A stretch of DNA of 64,000 bases, from contig NC_057791.1 of NCBI RefSeq assembly GCF_014905175.1, positions 14,636,177 through 14,700,176 on the forward strand, written 5' to 3'. Under the pieces are notes generated by a model, which ran no database searches, had not been told where the DNA came from, and worked only from the letters and a program-made list of their open reading frames with translations. The translations under genes were made by a program, and so were the position numbers. This DNA comes from Aphidius gifuensis. Taxonomy: Eukaryota > Arthropoda > Insecta > Hymenoptera > Braconidae. Positions 20,942 through 31,692 of the stretch are shown here, piece by piece (position 1 is the stretch's first letter; each line of letters starts with the position of its first letter).

Positions 20942-22662
20942 TCACCAACGACCGATTGTCTCATGTTCTGATGTAAATTTACAATCTGGAATAAATATGT
21001 CTAAATATGGTGATTCATATTGTTCGATACCTGCTGGCATTGTTGGTTGAATTCGTAATTTCAATTTTATTTGTCGATTTCTTGATATTTCTGCTGCTTT
21101 TTTGATAAACTTAGAAGTTATAGCTGATCCTCTTATGTGAAACTCTTCTATGTTTGGTGAATTTTCAAGAATTTTTGTGACTGAACAATCAGTAATTTTA
21201 TTACTGTATGGTAAACGTAATGTCTTGAAATTTTTGAGCAATATAATTGAAGATTCAGTGACATTACTATGGCCCTTAAGATCAAGATATATTAAATTAT
21301 TCATCTTTGAAATGGCTATTATACCAGGATCGGTTACTCGTTCACAAGGTACCATAAATGATCGTAATTGCTGCATGCAATTGGCAATATTATATAAAAA
21401 ATCATTTGTAACGTCGTATAACAAATCTAAGTAGATTACATGTCCATACGATTCTAACGAATTAGCAAAGTTCCTACCAAGGAAGGGGGAGGAGGTACCA
21501 GGAGGGTCATGGTTTGTAAACAAAACTTCATGGTGATTAAAGACCAATATTTGAGAATCTTTCAGATACATGGATAAATCATCATTATCAATATTAAAAC
21601 CAAAAAATTCGATTGTTTTCAAGGCCTTTAGTTCAGGAATCACCTGCAAAAAAAAATTATCCGTAAGTATTGTATATAAAGAACAAAAAGAATATTTTTC
21701 ATTATTTTTTTGTAATAGAATATAAAGTTTAACTTACATGAGCGATTCTTGTTAGTGATAAGTGTACGCCGCTGATGATATTAACCCGATATGACAGACT
21801 CAGTTCAGTCAATGTTCTAGCAACGTTTCTCAATAAAGTGATTAAAATAATAGACATACGGATAGGATTATAATATTGAATTATAATTTTCAATACTTTT
21901 AATTTGGATAGATCCGCAAATGTATTCTCATTGATATCAATGAACATATTATTTAATTTCAACTTAAGTTTTACAAGGTTTCGGCAAGATTTACTAATAA
22001 CCGGTAGTATGTTACAATGACCATAGACTGTTACGTCTAATTCTGATAAATGACTACCACAATTACCAAGCAGCGATTTCAAGAAACGGAATAAAGGCTT
22101 TTGCCCTAATAAGGATTCATTCTTTATTGGATATTTTTCCATATAACTTGGACACATCTCATCATAATTCTATTGTGTTAATTCAAGTTTTTTGACATCA
22201 ATCCAAGAATAAGCAAGAACTTGTTTCCATTTTTTGCATACTAAAAAATAAATAAATTACAAATAAATTAATGGTCATTACTAAATAATTTTTTAAATCA
22301 AATGATTGATATGTTGTCATAATTATTATCATACCCAATGCAACTTTTGATCTTTCAATTGGTGACAAATACATGAATATTTCAGTCCAGCAATCATCAT
22401 TAACACGGCCAAGAATCATATTTTCGGCGTATGCATCTACATATTGATGCTGATAGTCTTCCTAAAAAAAATAATCAATACATTTATATATTTAATAACA
22501 ATATATAATTCAATATTTTATTTACAAACACGTGTTGACTGCAATTTTTTTATTTTTTGGACTCACCTTACTATCTTTTTTGTTCAAGGAACGTGTAAAT
22601 TTCTTTTTTTTTGTTAAAGATTTTTTCAAGTCTGAGGTTAGTAATCTTTTGTACTGGCTCAT
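20942..22662 (-). pseudogene. F-box/LRR-like gene, four exons, with in-frame stop (copy B)
   Basis: Exons on the minus strand: 22567-22662 (MSQYKRLLTSDLKKSL), 22335-22461 (F-box-like VNDDCWTEIFMYLSPIERSKVAL), 21738-22240 (VCKKWKQ then LRRs) and 20942-21643 (LRRs, e.g. CERVTDPGIIAISKMNNLIY). GT...AG borders and phases match copy A exactly. Exon 3 reads KKLELTQ then TAG (about 22171-22173), then continues in the same frame into intact LRRs. A single nonsense change, an assembly error, or use of a later start could explain this. The locus is divergent from the acidic-loop MATH-BTB gene at 24266, the same arrangement as copy A with 17986. If expressed whole, it would be an SCF-type substrate receptor. 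Confidence 0.65.
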
Positions 22663-23479
22663 ATTTGATAAAAATTAAAATGGGCTATCTACTATACACT
22701 TAAGTTTTAATTAAATGTTTTTTTATTTCTATAGGTATATATTAAGGAGGTTATACACAAATTACTCTTTTTTTAAAAAATATAATGAGAATGTTCTGAA
22801 ATTTTGTATATAAGTAGATCTTTTCATTCTAAATACAACGGTATAATTATTTTCTTATGTTGGTCGGTTAAATTTTTTGTAATTAATTATTGAAAATAAT
22901 ATTTAACATGGGCTCTTATGGAGATTTCAACCATTTTTTTCGGATAGAAAAAATGATGAAAAAGTCTTGAAAAAAATCACACATATACTAGAAACCGAGT
23001 TTTATTAATTGCGCGAAAAATTTTCATATGTTGATCGGTCAATTAATGAGAAATATATTGATGATGATGATGATGAGTTAATGGGAGTTTTGTTTGATAC
23101 AAACTAAAAATTTTAATTTTAAAAAATTAAACAATATACCTATATTGTTTTTTAATTAAAAATATATTTTACATTAAAGAGTACTAAAATTCATATGATA
23201 AAAATTAAAAAAAATTAATATGAAAAATGTCATTATTAATAAATAAATATATTCATAAAAATAAGTAAATATGACTAAATAAATAAATAATAATAAAAAA
23301 AAAATTAATTGCATGGTTTCATTTAATTTATTTCAATAAAAAATTTAAAATTTCCTTCTATACCATAATAGTGTCCATTTTACCATATTTTCCCCTACTT
23401 CATACCATATTGCTGTTTTCAGAGTTGGCAGCGCTGTAGTAAAATGGTCCGGAATGCGCCATGTTGCCTCACAGATAAG
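22663..23479. other. Divergent intergenic region with truncated family d element
   Basis: Bases 22745-about 23050 match one end of the element at 5819-6329 in reverse (AGGAGGTTATACACAAATTAC ... TTGATCGGTCAATTAATGAG). The rest is AT-rich with no gene seen. Confidence 0.6.
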
Positions 23480-23940
23480 AGGTGCTTTCTTTTGGGTGTT
23501 TATTTTTTTTCACTTTAATGCGCATGATCATGCACATGCGTATGTCATGCAAAATTGAGGAGAGAGCAGTGGCGTCGAAACGAATAATTCTTAAAAAATA
23601 AGAATTAAAACATGGCTGATCCAGCTTTTTATGTCCTACGCTGTTGCAATCTGACTTTTTGCCGACTGCGCATTCAACTGCGCATGCGCGAAAATAAACA
23701 GGAAAAAAAATTTTTTTTCACTTTCATGCACATGACCATGCACATGCGCCTGTTATGCAAACTTGTTGAGAGAACAGTGGCGTCGAACAAATAATTTTTC
23801 AAAAATAAGTATTAAAACATGGCTGATCTAGCACCTCATGTCCTACGCTGTTGCAAACTGACTTTTTGCTGACTGCGCATCCAGTTGCGCATGCGCGAAA
23901 ATAAACAGGAAAAAAAATAAACACCCAAAAGAAAGCACCT
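23480..23940. mobile_element. MITE, family a, internally duplicated
   Basis: Bounded by AGGTGCTTTCTTTTGGGTG and CACCCAAAAGAAAGCACCT. The internal unit is present twice (CAGTGGCGTCGAA, AACATGGCTGAT, GTCCTACGCTGTTGCAA each occur twice), so it is a 461-base dimer. The short ORF across it is an artefact. Confidence 0.8.
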
Positions 23941-23987
23941 ATTGAATATGTATATGGTTTTTTGTCGGCTAACTGATTACAACCATA

Positions 23988-24265
23988 CATTCGATGTAAT
24001 GATACGTACGATTGTATGATACCCCAAAAATCGTCGAATTACCCACCTCTACTCACTACCCATCGGGCCCCATATATGTTTAATACTACATGGGCCTGAC
24101 ATATATGTATATAGTCAGGCCCATCAGCCTATGTGTCAACGTATGTACAATGTACATGGTCCGATATGAGTTAACCTATACATGAAAACGCAAATACGCT
24201 CGTGCCTAGTAAAGTATTGATCAGTTTGGAAACCTATTATTATTGATATATATATATATATAATC
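23988..24265 (+). promoter_or_regulatory. Class II promoter block of gene at 24266
   Basis: It contains ATTCGATGTAATGATACGTACG and CCCCAAAAATCGTCGAATTACCC, then ACGCAAATACGCTCGTGCC closer to the gene. Without a MITE here, the block lies about 240 bases from the start codon. Confidence 0.5.
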
Positions 24266-25384
24266 ATGTCAGTAGTTGCTAGAACTACCCAGAATTATTT
24301 GATGTTAAAACAAGACTATTTCAAGGGTAAGGAAACTTGTAAATTTAAATATGAGTGGACAATAAATAACTTTAGTCAGTTGACCATAAGAAAAACAATT
24401 ATATCACCAAGTTTTTCATCTCATTATTCTGATTTTGACGATAAATGGATTTTACAAATAATTCCAAATGACGAAACCGATTCAGATGGCGATTCTGAAT
24501 CTGATAGTTACAGTTCTTATAGTTCTGAATCTGATGAATATTTTGATCCAGGCCGATATGTGGCGGTGGAGCTACAATCATTCCATGCATTCGATAACCC
24601 TCTACAATTACAAACAAAGTGTGAAATATCAATTAATAACAGAAAAGCAAAAACTAAAGAACACTGTTTCAATAAAATTTTAGAAAAAATTACATATCAT
24701 AAATTTATTTCAAGATCAAAGTTGTATAATCCATTGAATGGATATTTACAAAATGATGAACTTAAAATTTGTTGTACAATAAAAATGTCTAAAAAACTGA
24801 CAGATAATTCTGCTGCAGTTTCAACATTAAATGCAACACTTAATGCAACACCACAACTGAGTTTAGACTGGAAAAAACTATTGTTAAGTGAAAAATCAGC
24901 TGATGTTACCATTCACGTGGGTCAAAAAACATTCCGTGTTATCAAAGGAATTCTTGGAGCACGTAGTCCTGTTTTTTCTGCAATGTTTGATCATGAACAG
25001 TTGAAAGAAAACGAAAAGAACGAAGTTATCATTGAAGATATTGATGAAGGTGTTTTTGAAGAATTTCTACATTATATTTATACTGGTGAATCACCGAATA
25101 TTGACAAAATGCCAAAAGAACTACTTGCTGTTGCTGATAAATATCAGGTTGATTGTTTAAAAAATATTTGTGAAGAAGTAATATGCAAAACGATAATCTT
25201 TGATAATGTTGCAAGTATATTTGTTTTTTCTGATAGACATAATCTTGAAAAACTTAATAAAAAATGTTTAGAATTTATGAAAAAAAATTTACTAACTGTC
25301 ATGTCAAATGAAGAATTTCAAGTTCAAAAAAAAAAATATCCTGAACTTTTTGTAGGTGTTCTTGAGCACTTGCTGTTGTCATAA
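24266..25384 (+). CDS. MATH-BTB protein with acidic MATH loop, subgroup III
   Basis: Single exon, 372 aa, closest to the gene at 17986. MATH is about 25-175 with an Asp/Ser loop at about 69-95 (DSDGDSESDSYSSYSSESD). BTB is about 197-307 with LKE as the hydrophobic-x-E motif and YTGESPNIDKMPKELLAVADKYQ. The tail ends LEHLLLS. Predicted CUL3 adaptor. It is divergent from F-box/LRR copy B, about 1.6 kb away, making a duplicated two-gene unit with copy A/17986. Confidence 0.92.
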   Translation: MSVVARTTQNYLMLKQDYFKGKETCKFKYEWTINNFSQLTIRKTIISPSFSSHYSDFDDKWILQIIPNDETDSDGDSESDSYSSYSSESDEYFDPGRYVAVELQSFHAFDNPLQLQTKCEISINNRKAKTKEHCFNKILEKITYHKFISRSKLYNPLNGYLQNDELKICCTIKMSKKLTDNSAAVSTLNATLNATPQLSLDWKKLLLSEKSADVTIHVGQKTFRVIKGILGARSPVFSAMFDHEQLKENEKNEVIIEDIDEGVFEEFLHYIYTGESPNIDKMPKELLAVADKYQVDCLKNICEEVICKTIIFDNVASIFVFSDRHNLEKLNKKCLEFMKKNLLTVMSNEEFQVQKKKYPELFVGVLEHLLLS

Positions 25385-26390
25385 AATATTCATTGGTAAT
25401 TTGTTTGAAACAAAAAAAAGATTGAAAAATCTTAATTTTTTTCTAAAACCTCTATTGTAATAAAAATAAAAAAATAGTGAAAAATAAATTTTTATCAATA
25501 CTTTTTTTTAAAAAAACCTTATTATCTTTTTTTCAGTCGTTAAGTGTTTTTGGAAGAATAAATATTTTTTAATTTAATAATTTACTTATAAATTTCATTT
25601 GGTCATGTATTGATGATAATATTTAAAATTTATAATACTTGTATACAAATTCATATGATAAAAAAAATCTGGTAACCATGCCTTATGATGATATCAGTTT
25701 TTTAGAATCAATAATTTATATTACTGTTCATGATATTATATTTATATTTATTTCATTATATTTATCGTGTTTTAAATATTGAATATTAAATGTTCTTGAA
25801 AAAATAGCAACAATCCATTTGATAAGAAACTTCAAAGAATTCGATACTTCTTGGGGTGCTGGTGTTGATGGTGATGGTGGATCAGTATCAATCACAAGAA
25901 TACCATTTGTTTCGTTAAAAAATTTTGAGACTACCACGTTGGTTTGATATATTCCTTCTTTAATTTTAACAACGGGTGCTGAAGATACACCTAAAAATTA
26001 ATTAAGTTTATCATTGCAATGAATATTTCATTATGAGTATTGTGGTTATAAAAAAAAAAGTAGTATTATAGGTATATATTATACGAAATTATAAGGCTCG
26101 TCTGCTGAAATTATTGTATCCAATACACATGCAAGGTAAATGAACTTGTTCAAGAATAATGTTTTCATTTTCTGGATCTTGAGCTGTTTCAGAAAACTAT
26201 TTATTGATTATTCCTTTGATTTATTGTAATATATAGTCTTAGATAAGAATTAAGGAATTTTAATTACTTCCATAATCAAAGGATTACTAATAATAAAAAA
26301 TTTTTATCATGACTTATTTTTAAAAAAACCTTTTTTTTTTTTTCAATTGTAAAGTTTGTTTCCAAAGTAAAATTTGATACGCAAAATATA
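25385..26390. other. Spacer with decayed exons of an unidentified gene and an RCL1 fragment
   Basis: Bases 25728-25985 (minus) read as an exon-like segment (VSSAPVVKIKEGIYQ ... TDPPSPSTPAPQEV ... FLIKWIVAIF, the last a possible membrane helix); a paralogous piece lies at 59745-60012. Bases 26090-26200 (minus) are a decayed RCL1 C-terminal fragment. There is no intact gene. Confidence 0.5.
26090..26200 (-). pseudogene. RCL1 C-terminal fragment
   Basis: On the minus strand it is a decayed copy of the segment at 45388-45525 (FEQVHLSSMGIRYNNFSRRAL in that copy), which matches the C-terminal end of RNA 3'-terminal phosphate cyclase-like protein. It is too decayed to be functional. Confidence 0.6.
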
Positions 26391-26399
26391 AATATTTAT

Positions 26400-26690
26400 T
26401 GGCATTGAGAATAACAATTATTAAAATATTAAAAAGTATTTATCGTCGAGATAGAATTCCAACAAAAAAAGATTCATCATCATTCAAGCCAATAAGTAGC
26501 GGTTTATAAATATAGTCAACTTAGATCTGATGCATACTAGTGCGTCCATCTGGTCCAAGTTTTGTATTTTGTATCGATGCAATATCAGAAATATTAATTG
26601 ATCCAATGGTGATTTAAAAAATTTAAAAAAACAAAAAGAATTCATAAATATTGTTGGACTTATTGATTAATCTGTGAAAGTTTTTGAATA
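26400..26690 (+). pseudogene. Fragment of unidentified membrane-protein gene
   Basis: Paralogous to 48000-48330 and, inverted, to 61720-62060. Shared landmarks are GATTCATCATCATT, GTAGCGGTTTATAAATATAG, GTCCATCTGGTC and a C-terminal reading ending FINxVGLID-stop. This copy has lost the hydrophobic segment by deletion. The gene of origin is unknown. Confidence 0.5.
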
Positions 26691-27253
26691 TTGAAAATAA
26701 TATATCAACGAATAAAATTAATTTGAATTTAGAAAAATTAAATTAGTTTTTTTTTTTTTTTTTGAGTTTCATTTGAATTGGTGTTAATCATTATTTCGAT
26801 TAATAATAGAAATATGTTTTATTCTATTTAAACAACTGATTATTATTGACAATTATTGGATGTTATAAATTCAACTGTCATGTATTCATGATAAAATTAT
26901 ACATTTTTTTTTTCTATTTCATTTGTTATTATTGTACTTTATAACGAAATAATAAATTTCATAATAATTATTATTTCTTGAAAAAAAAATGAATACTTAA
27001 CTAAAAAACAGATAAAAGGGTTTTCAAAAAAATAAATCTATTGATGAAACTTTATTTTTTAATATTTTTTTTTATTTATTATAACAGGTTTAGAAAAAAA
27101 TTGTTATGTCTGGTCCTTATTATAAAAACTTGCCGCTGGGAACTTGAAATAAGTAAATAATTAAATAAATTTCAAAGTGTTAAAAAATTATATAAAACTG
27201 ATTTTTTATTTAAAAAAAAAATACCTATGAAGTTTTTTATTTCATAACAATTG
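26691..27253. other. 3' flank of gene at 27254
   Basis: No gene seen. It carries the usual MATH-BTB downstream sequence (TCTATTGATGAAACTTTATTTTT, GGTTTAGAAAAAAATTGTTA). Confidence 0.4.
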
Positions 27254-28381
27254 TTATAAAACTGTACATTCAGAATTAGATGTTTGACGAATTGCTTTAA
27301 ACTTGTTTGTTAACAGCAACTCTTCAAGAACATTTACAAAAACTTCAGGATGTTTTTTTTTGTAAGCTTGAAATGTTTTATTTGACATAATAGCTACTAA
27401 ATTTTTTTCCAAGAAATTTAAACATATTTCATTTAATTTTTCAAGATTATATTTATCAGAACAAACAAGTATACTTGCAAAGTTATCACAATTTATCATT
27501 CTGCATAATATTGCTTCACAAATATTTTTCAAACAATCAACCTGATATTTATCAGCAACAGCAAGTAGTTCCCTTGGCATTTTGTCAATATTCGGTGATT
27601 CACCAGTATAAATATAATGTAGAAATTCTTTAAAAACACCTTCATCAATATCTTCAATGACAACTTCGTTGTTTTTATTTTCTTTGAGGTACTCATGATT
27701 AAACATTGCAGCAAAAACAGGACTACGTATTCCAAGAATGCTTTTAATTGCATGAAATGATTTTTGACCCACTCTAATGGTAACATCAGCTGATTTTTTA
27801 TATAGCAAAAGGTTTTTTAAGTCTGCACTCAATTGCTGTGTTGCATTCAATCTCATAATATTTTCATTAGACTTATCTGTAAATTTTCTAGACATTTTTA
27901 TTTTACAAACAATTTTTAATTTTTCATTTTGGAAATAATTATTATTCAATGCAGCTTTCAAGGTTGTTCCAAAACGACTATAATTCCAATATGTTCTTTT
28001 TGAAAGGTCCTTAAAATTATTAAACGGACTTTTATCAACATCTACAATTATTTTACGTTTTGTTTGTAATTGTGAAGTATCATTGAATCCATTGGATTTT
28101 GTAGGTTGCAACTGTATTGTAACAAATGTTCCACGTACCATACGACCTGCACCTTCGGAGTATACCATTGTATTCGGATTTATCTCCAAAATCCATTCAT
28201 CGTTGAAGTCAGAATAATGAGATGAAAATTCCGGTGATTTAATTATTGTCCGGTCACATTCGACCTTATCAATTGTCCATTCATATGCAAATTTACAAGT
28301 TTCTATACCAGTAACATAATCTTGGTTTGTCTTAATAAGTTCAATGTGATCTTGGGTAGCTTTTTTAGTAACTACTGACAT
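27254..28381 (-). CDS. MATH-BTB (SPOP-like) protein, subgroup IV
   Basis: Single exon, 375 aa. MATH is about 29-165 (KFAYEWTIDKVECD, SSHYSDFNDEWILEINP, then an atypical second half SRFGTTLKAALNNNYFQ, KIVCKIKMSRK). BTB is about 183-293 with L232-K-E234 and YTGESPNIDKMPRELLAVADKYQ. The tail extends past LLLT by about 18 residues (NKFKAIRQTSNSECTVL). It groups with the genes at 31693 and 62270. Predicted CUL3 adaptor; its altered MATH second half implies different substrates (inference). Confidence 0.9.
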   Translation of the reverse strand: MSVVTKKATQDHIELIKTNQDYVTGIETCKFAYEWTIDKVECDRTIIKSPEFSSHYSDFNDEWILEINPNTMVYSEGAGRMVRGTFVTIQLQPTKSNGFNDTSQLQTKRKIIVDVDKSPFNNFKDLSKRTYWNYSRFGTTLKAALNNNYFQNEKLKIVCKIKMSRKFTDKSNENIMRLNATQQLSADLKNLLLYKKSADVTIRVGQKSFHAIKSILGIRSPVFAAMFNHEYLKENKNNEVVIEDIDEGVFKEFLHYIYTGESPNIDKMPRELLAVADKYQVDCLKNICEAILCRMINCDNFASILVCSDKYNLEKLNEICLNFLEKNLVAIMSNKTFQAYKKKHPEVFVNVLEELLLTNKFKAIRQTSNSECTVL

Positions 28382-28949
28382 GATTATGTATATTATTTAT
28401 AATTGGTTGTAAAACTAATAATTATTTTTTTAGCACAGAAAGCGTGTATTCGTACAGGTTAATCCAGACTGATTGAGAAGATTGAGGAGATTGAGACTGA
28501 TTGAGAGTGACAGGCAATGAAAAGTGAAAACGTTAAATGACTAAATGTAAACTGATGTAAACCAATGTAAACCATCAACTGATGAAACTGGAAATCTGGA
28601 TAAAACCTTATGGCCACTAGCAGCACTGCGCAGCACATTCGAGCACATGGTTTAGCATCGATAAACCTTCCAATAAATTTATTGATTAATCGAATACTCT
28701 ATACAATCGATCGATATTTAATATATACGTTGATAATTATTAATGATAAAGATAACAATTTATAACACTATGATTATAGGTATTTTTTTTCTTATAAAAT
28801 AAAATTTTTTCATATAAAATAAAACATTATTTTTTCGAAATTTTTACGTTTGCGGAGTCTTGGTTTTTGTTCGATTTCTCGACATTTTGTACAAATATTC
28901 AAGCCAACTTTAAAACATAAAAAATTTATATAATATAAATAAAAAAAAA
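28382..28949 (-). promoter_or_regulatory. Upstream block of gene at 27254, class I promoter motif
   Basis: It contains CAGCACATTCGAGCACATGG, TTTAGCATCGATAAACC (about 28651-28667) and CAATCGATCGATATTTAATATATACGTTG. The last stretch is the empty site for the MITE at 63635. Further out lies the conserved TTCGATTTCTCGACATTTTGTAC (about 28868-28890), shared with the upstream regions of other members. Confidence 0.45.
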
Positions 28950-29492
28950 CTGCAGTCCAATTCACAGGGCATTACAATTTAGGGCTTTTTTCCTCCACTG
29001 GCGGTGCTTGTGAAGCTCTTGTATATGAAATCCAATGAAATCTATATAAAAAAAATTTTACAAGCGCCATCACCGGCAAAAAAAGCCCTAAATTGTAAAA
29101 AATTTGCCCTGTGAATTGGGGTGCATTCCTTTTTTTTCGTTTTGCCATTTCGCCCTGTAATACCGACTAAAAACGAGAAACAGAAACAACGACAAAAGTG
29201 ATAAAATTCTCTATTCCATATTCCAGACTTTGAACATTTACGATAATATCCTGTACAACCTATGTGACAATAACAAGCAATTACAACAAGTAAATTCTCT
29301 TTTTATTTCAGTTTGATATAAACATTGAACTGCAGTTATCCATCTAATAATTGGAAGCTAAAAAAAATAATGTCATGTGCCAGTACTGCCACTACAAGAA
29401 ACAGCTTTTTCCTATAAAATTTTGGCCGGTATTACAGGGCGAAATCGCAAAACGAAAAAAAATTTTTTATTAAAGGAATGCACCCTTGGACT
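28950..29492. mobile_element. Family b MITE split by a nested element
   Basis: The family b' element starts CTGCAGTCCAATTCACAGGGC and should end GTGAATTGGACTGCAG. Its end is interrupted at GTGAATTGG (29119) and resumes TTGGACTGCAG at 29486. The gap is filled by the element at 29120-29485. The repeated TTGG is the likely 4-base target duplication. Confidence 0.8.
29120..29485. mobile_element. Nested TIR element (GGTGCATTCC / GGAATGCACC)
   Basis: A 366-base element with inverted termini GGTGCATTCC and GGAATGCACCC, and inner arms CGTTTTGCCATTTCGCCCTG / CAGGGCGAAATCGCAAAACG. It sits inside the family b' element, flanked by TTGG. No transposase ORF is seen. Confidence 0.8.
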
Positions 29493-29493
29493 G

Positions 29494-29660
29494 CAGCACC
29501 CGTATTCACGGGGCAAAATTGTTCTCATTAGGGCTTTTTTTTTCCGCTGATGGCGCTGGACAAAATTTTTTTTATATAGATTTCATATAGAAAGGCTTCA
29601 CAAACGCTACCATCGGAAAAAAAACGCCCTAATGAGAACATCCTCTGAATACGGGTGCTG
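29494..29660. mobile_element. MITE, family b
   Basis: Termini CAGCACCCGTATTCACGGGG and CCTCTGAATACGGGTGCTG. Nearly identical to 4708-4874. It directly abuts the element ending at 29492. Confidence 0.8.
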
Positions 29661-29794
29661 GCCAAAGAACGCAGCCAGTACCTAAAAGCGTTCTTTCGTC
29701 AATTTTTTGTTGGCGCATCATGACCACGCATTTGCGCAGAAGTCATGGAATCAAGTAAAATTTTTAAAATATATATGTGTGCGTTACACACACT

Positions 29795-30048
29795 AGGTGC
29801 TTTTTTTGTGTGTTTATTTTTTTTTTCTGTTTATTTTCGCGCATGCGCAGTTAAATGCGCAGTCGGCAAAAAGTCAGATTGCAACAGCGTAGGACATAAA
29901 GAGCTGGATCAGCCATATTTTAAGTCTTATTTTTTAAGAATTATTTGTTTCGACGCCACCGCTCTCTCCTCAATTTTGCATGACATACGCATGTGCATGA
30001 TCATGCGCATTAAAGTGAAAAAAAATAAACACCCAAAAGAAAGCACCT
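29795..30048. mobile_element. MITE, family a
   Basis: Termini AGGTGCTTTTTTTGTGTG and CACCCAAAAGAAAGCACCT. Internal GCGCATGCGCAGTTAAATGC and CAACAGCGTAGGACAT as in 10742-10984. Inserted in the outer element 29694-30478. Confidence 0.8.
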
Positions 30049-30060
30049 ATTTACAACACT

Positions 30061-30400
30061 TAGGGTACGTTCCAAAAATCACTCGGAAGCCCGGAAGCGG
30101 CGCAGTAGACGAAAAAATATAGGAATAAAATAAACTTAAAAGTTACTGGAGGTTACTGTAGATTGTATATGCATTGTATTGCCATATTGCATACATGCCA
30201 CTTGCTTTTGTTACTTATTACAGTTGTGAAAAGTATTTTTATAATTATTATTAATAATTAAACAATAATATTTTTTTGATTTGTACCTATTAAAATTCAT
30301 GGAAAAAAAATCATGTCTACCACAACAAAATATCAAAAATTTTCTATGATCACAATCTTGAACTTCCGGGCTTCCGAGTGATTTTTGGAACGTACCCTTA
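30061..30400. mobile_element. TIR element (TAGGGTACGTTCC termini)
   Basis: Inverted arms of about 36 bases (TAGGGTACGTTCCAAAAATC...CCCGGAAG and CTTCCGGGC...GGAACGTACCCTTA) around a 265-base AT-rich middle. No ORF. Confidence 0.8.
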
Positions 30401-30481
30401 AAAACTCACGTGCTTTTTTAGCTTTGGCGCAAATGCGCGATCATGATACGTGATTGAAAAATTGATGAAAGAACGCTCCTA

Positions 30482-30650
30482 CTGCAGTCCAATTCACAGG
30501 GCAAATTTTTTTACAATTTAGGGCTTTTTTTTGCCGGCGATAGCGTTTGTAAAATTTTTTTTATATAGATTTTACATACAAAAGCTCTACAAACGCCGCC
30601 AGTGGAGGAAAAAAGCTCTAAATTGTAATGCCCTGTGAATTGGACTGCTG
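30482..30650. mobile_element. MITE, family b'
   Basis: Intact copy: CTGCAGTCCAATTCACAGGGC to GCCCTGTGAATTGGACTGC, with TTAGGGCTTTTTTTTGCC / AAAAAAGCTCTAAATTG inner arms. It serves as the intact reference for the split copy at 28950. Confidence 0.8.
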
Positions 30651-31692
30651 TTGGGCTCATTTTATCCAACCGTATTATACGCCGTATAATATTCTGTATT
30701 ATACGCGTATTATAAGGTTCTTATTTTCAGCGTCGTATAATACGTACCTTTTATCCGGAATTCGTTAAAAAAGAAATTGGTAATAAAAATTCATGGTAGA
30801 AATACTACTTCTAAATAGTACTTCTACCATGACAAAAATTGAATACTATTTTTAAATTCACTCTTTTCTTATAGAAAAATTTGACTGTTCATGTTAAAAT
30901 AAATGTTACGTTGAACATGTATGGCAAATAACAAAAAAGAAAAATTGAAAAATTGTTTTTTCAATTTAAAAATTTGAGCATGTAAAATATTTTTTTTTTC
31001 GTTAAAGCACGGGTAAAAATTCAACTCCATGTTTTTTTTTGTGTTATTTTACACGTTTTTACAATTTACATGCTGCTGTATCATGTCTTTTTTTTTTTTT
31101 TTGGAAACAACTAAATACACAAAAATAATTAATTAAAAAAAAATGTTTTTAGAAAAAAAAAAAAAAAAATACTAATTAACCAGAAATTATCAGAAGCTAG
31201 TGATTTCTTTTTTTTATTTATTTATAAATTTTTATGTTTTGAAGTTGGTATAAATATGTGTACGAAATGTCGAGAAATCGAAACAAAAAAACCAAGACTT
31301 TGGAAAAATTAAAATTAAAAAAAAAATGATGCGTATATTTTTATATGAATAAGAAATATTATTTTATAATATAAAATATTTATAATTATGATATTGTACA
31401 TTATTATCATAATCATTATTAATTGTCAACGTATATATAATATATCGATCGGTTGTGTAAATGTTTCGATCAATCGGTCAATTTATTAAAAAGTGTATCG
31501 ATGATGGAACACGTGCTCGAATGTGCTCCCATCAGCTGGCATCAGCCACGAGGTTTTAATTACCCATCAGTCTCAGTTGCCTCAGTTTACCTGAAGTGCC
31601 TGAAGTGTTGACCTGTACACAGATACGCAAAAACGATTGAGCCTAAAAGAAATTTATCAGTTTGGAAGCAATTATAACTAATAAACATAATC
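30651..31692 (+). promoter_or_regulatory. Upstream region of gene at 31693
   Basis: About 30663-30740 is a cluster of CGTATTATACG-type palindromes. The rest is AT-rich until TCTCGACATTTCG-like sequence (about 31262-31285, on the minus strand as ACGAAATGTCGAGAAATCG). Then come ATATATCGATCGG (about 31440) and GTATCGATGATGGAACACG (about 31497), the class I blocks in reverse order as expected for a plus-strand gene. Confidence 0.4.

Larger units (their letters stand above)
29694..30478. mobile_element. Outer TIR element hosting two nested MITEs
   Basis: AAGCGTTCTTTCGTCAATTTTT at the left pairs with AAAAATTGATGAAAGAACGCT at the right, with further paired bases inside (GGCGCATCATGACCACGCATT against AATGCGCGATCATGA, approximately). 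Between the arms lie the family a element 29795-30048 and the element 30061-30400. Confidence 0.6.
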
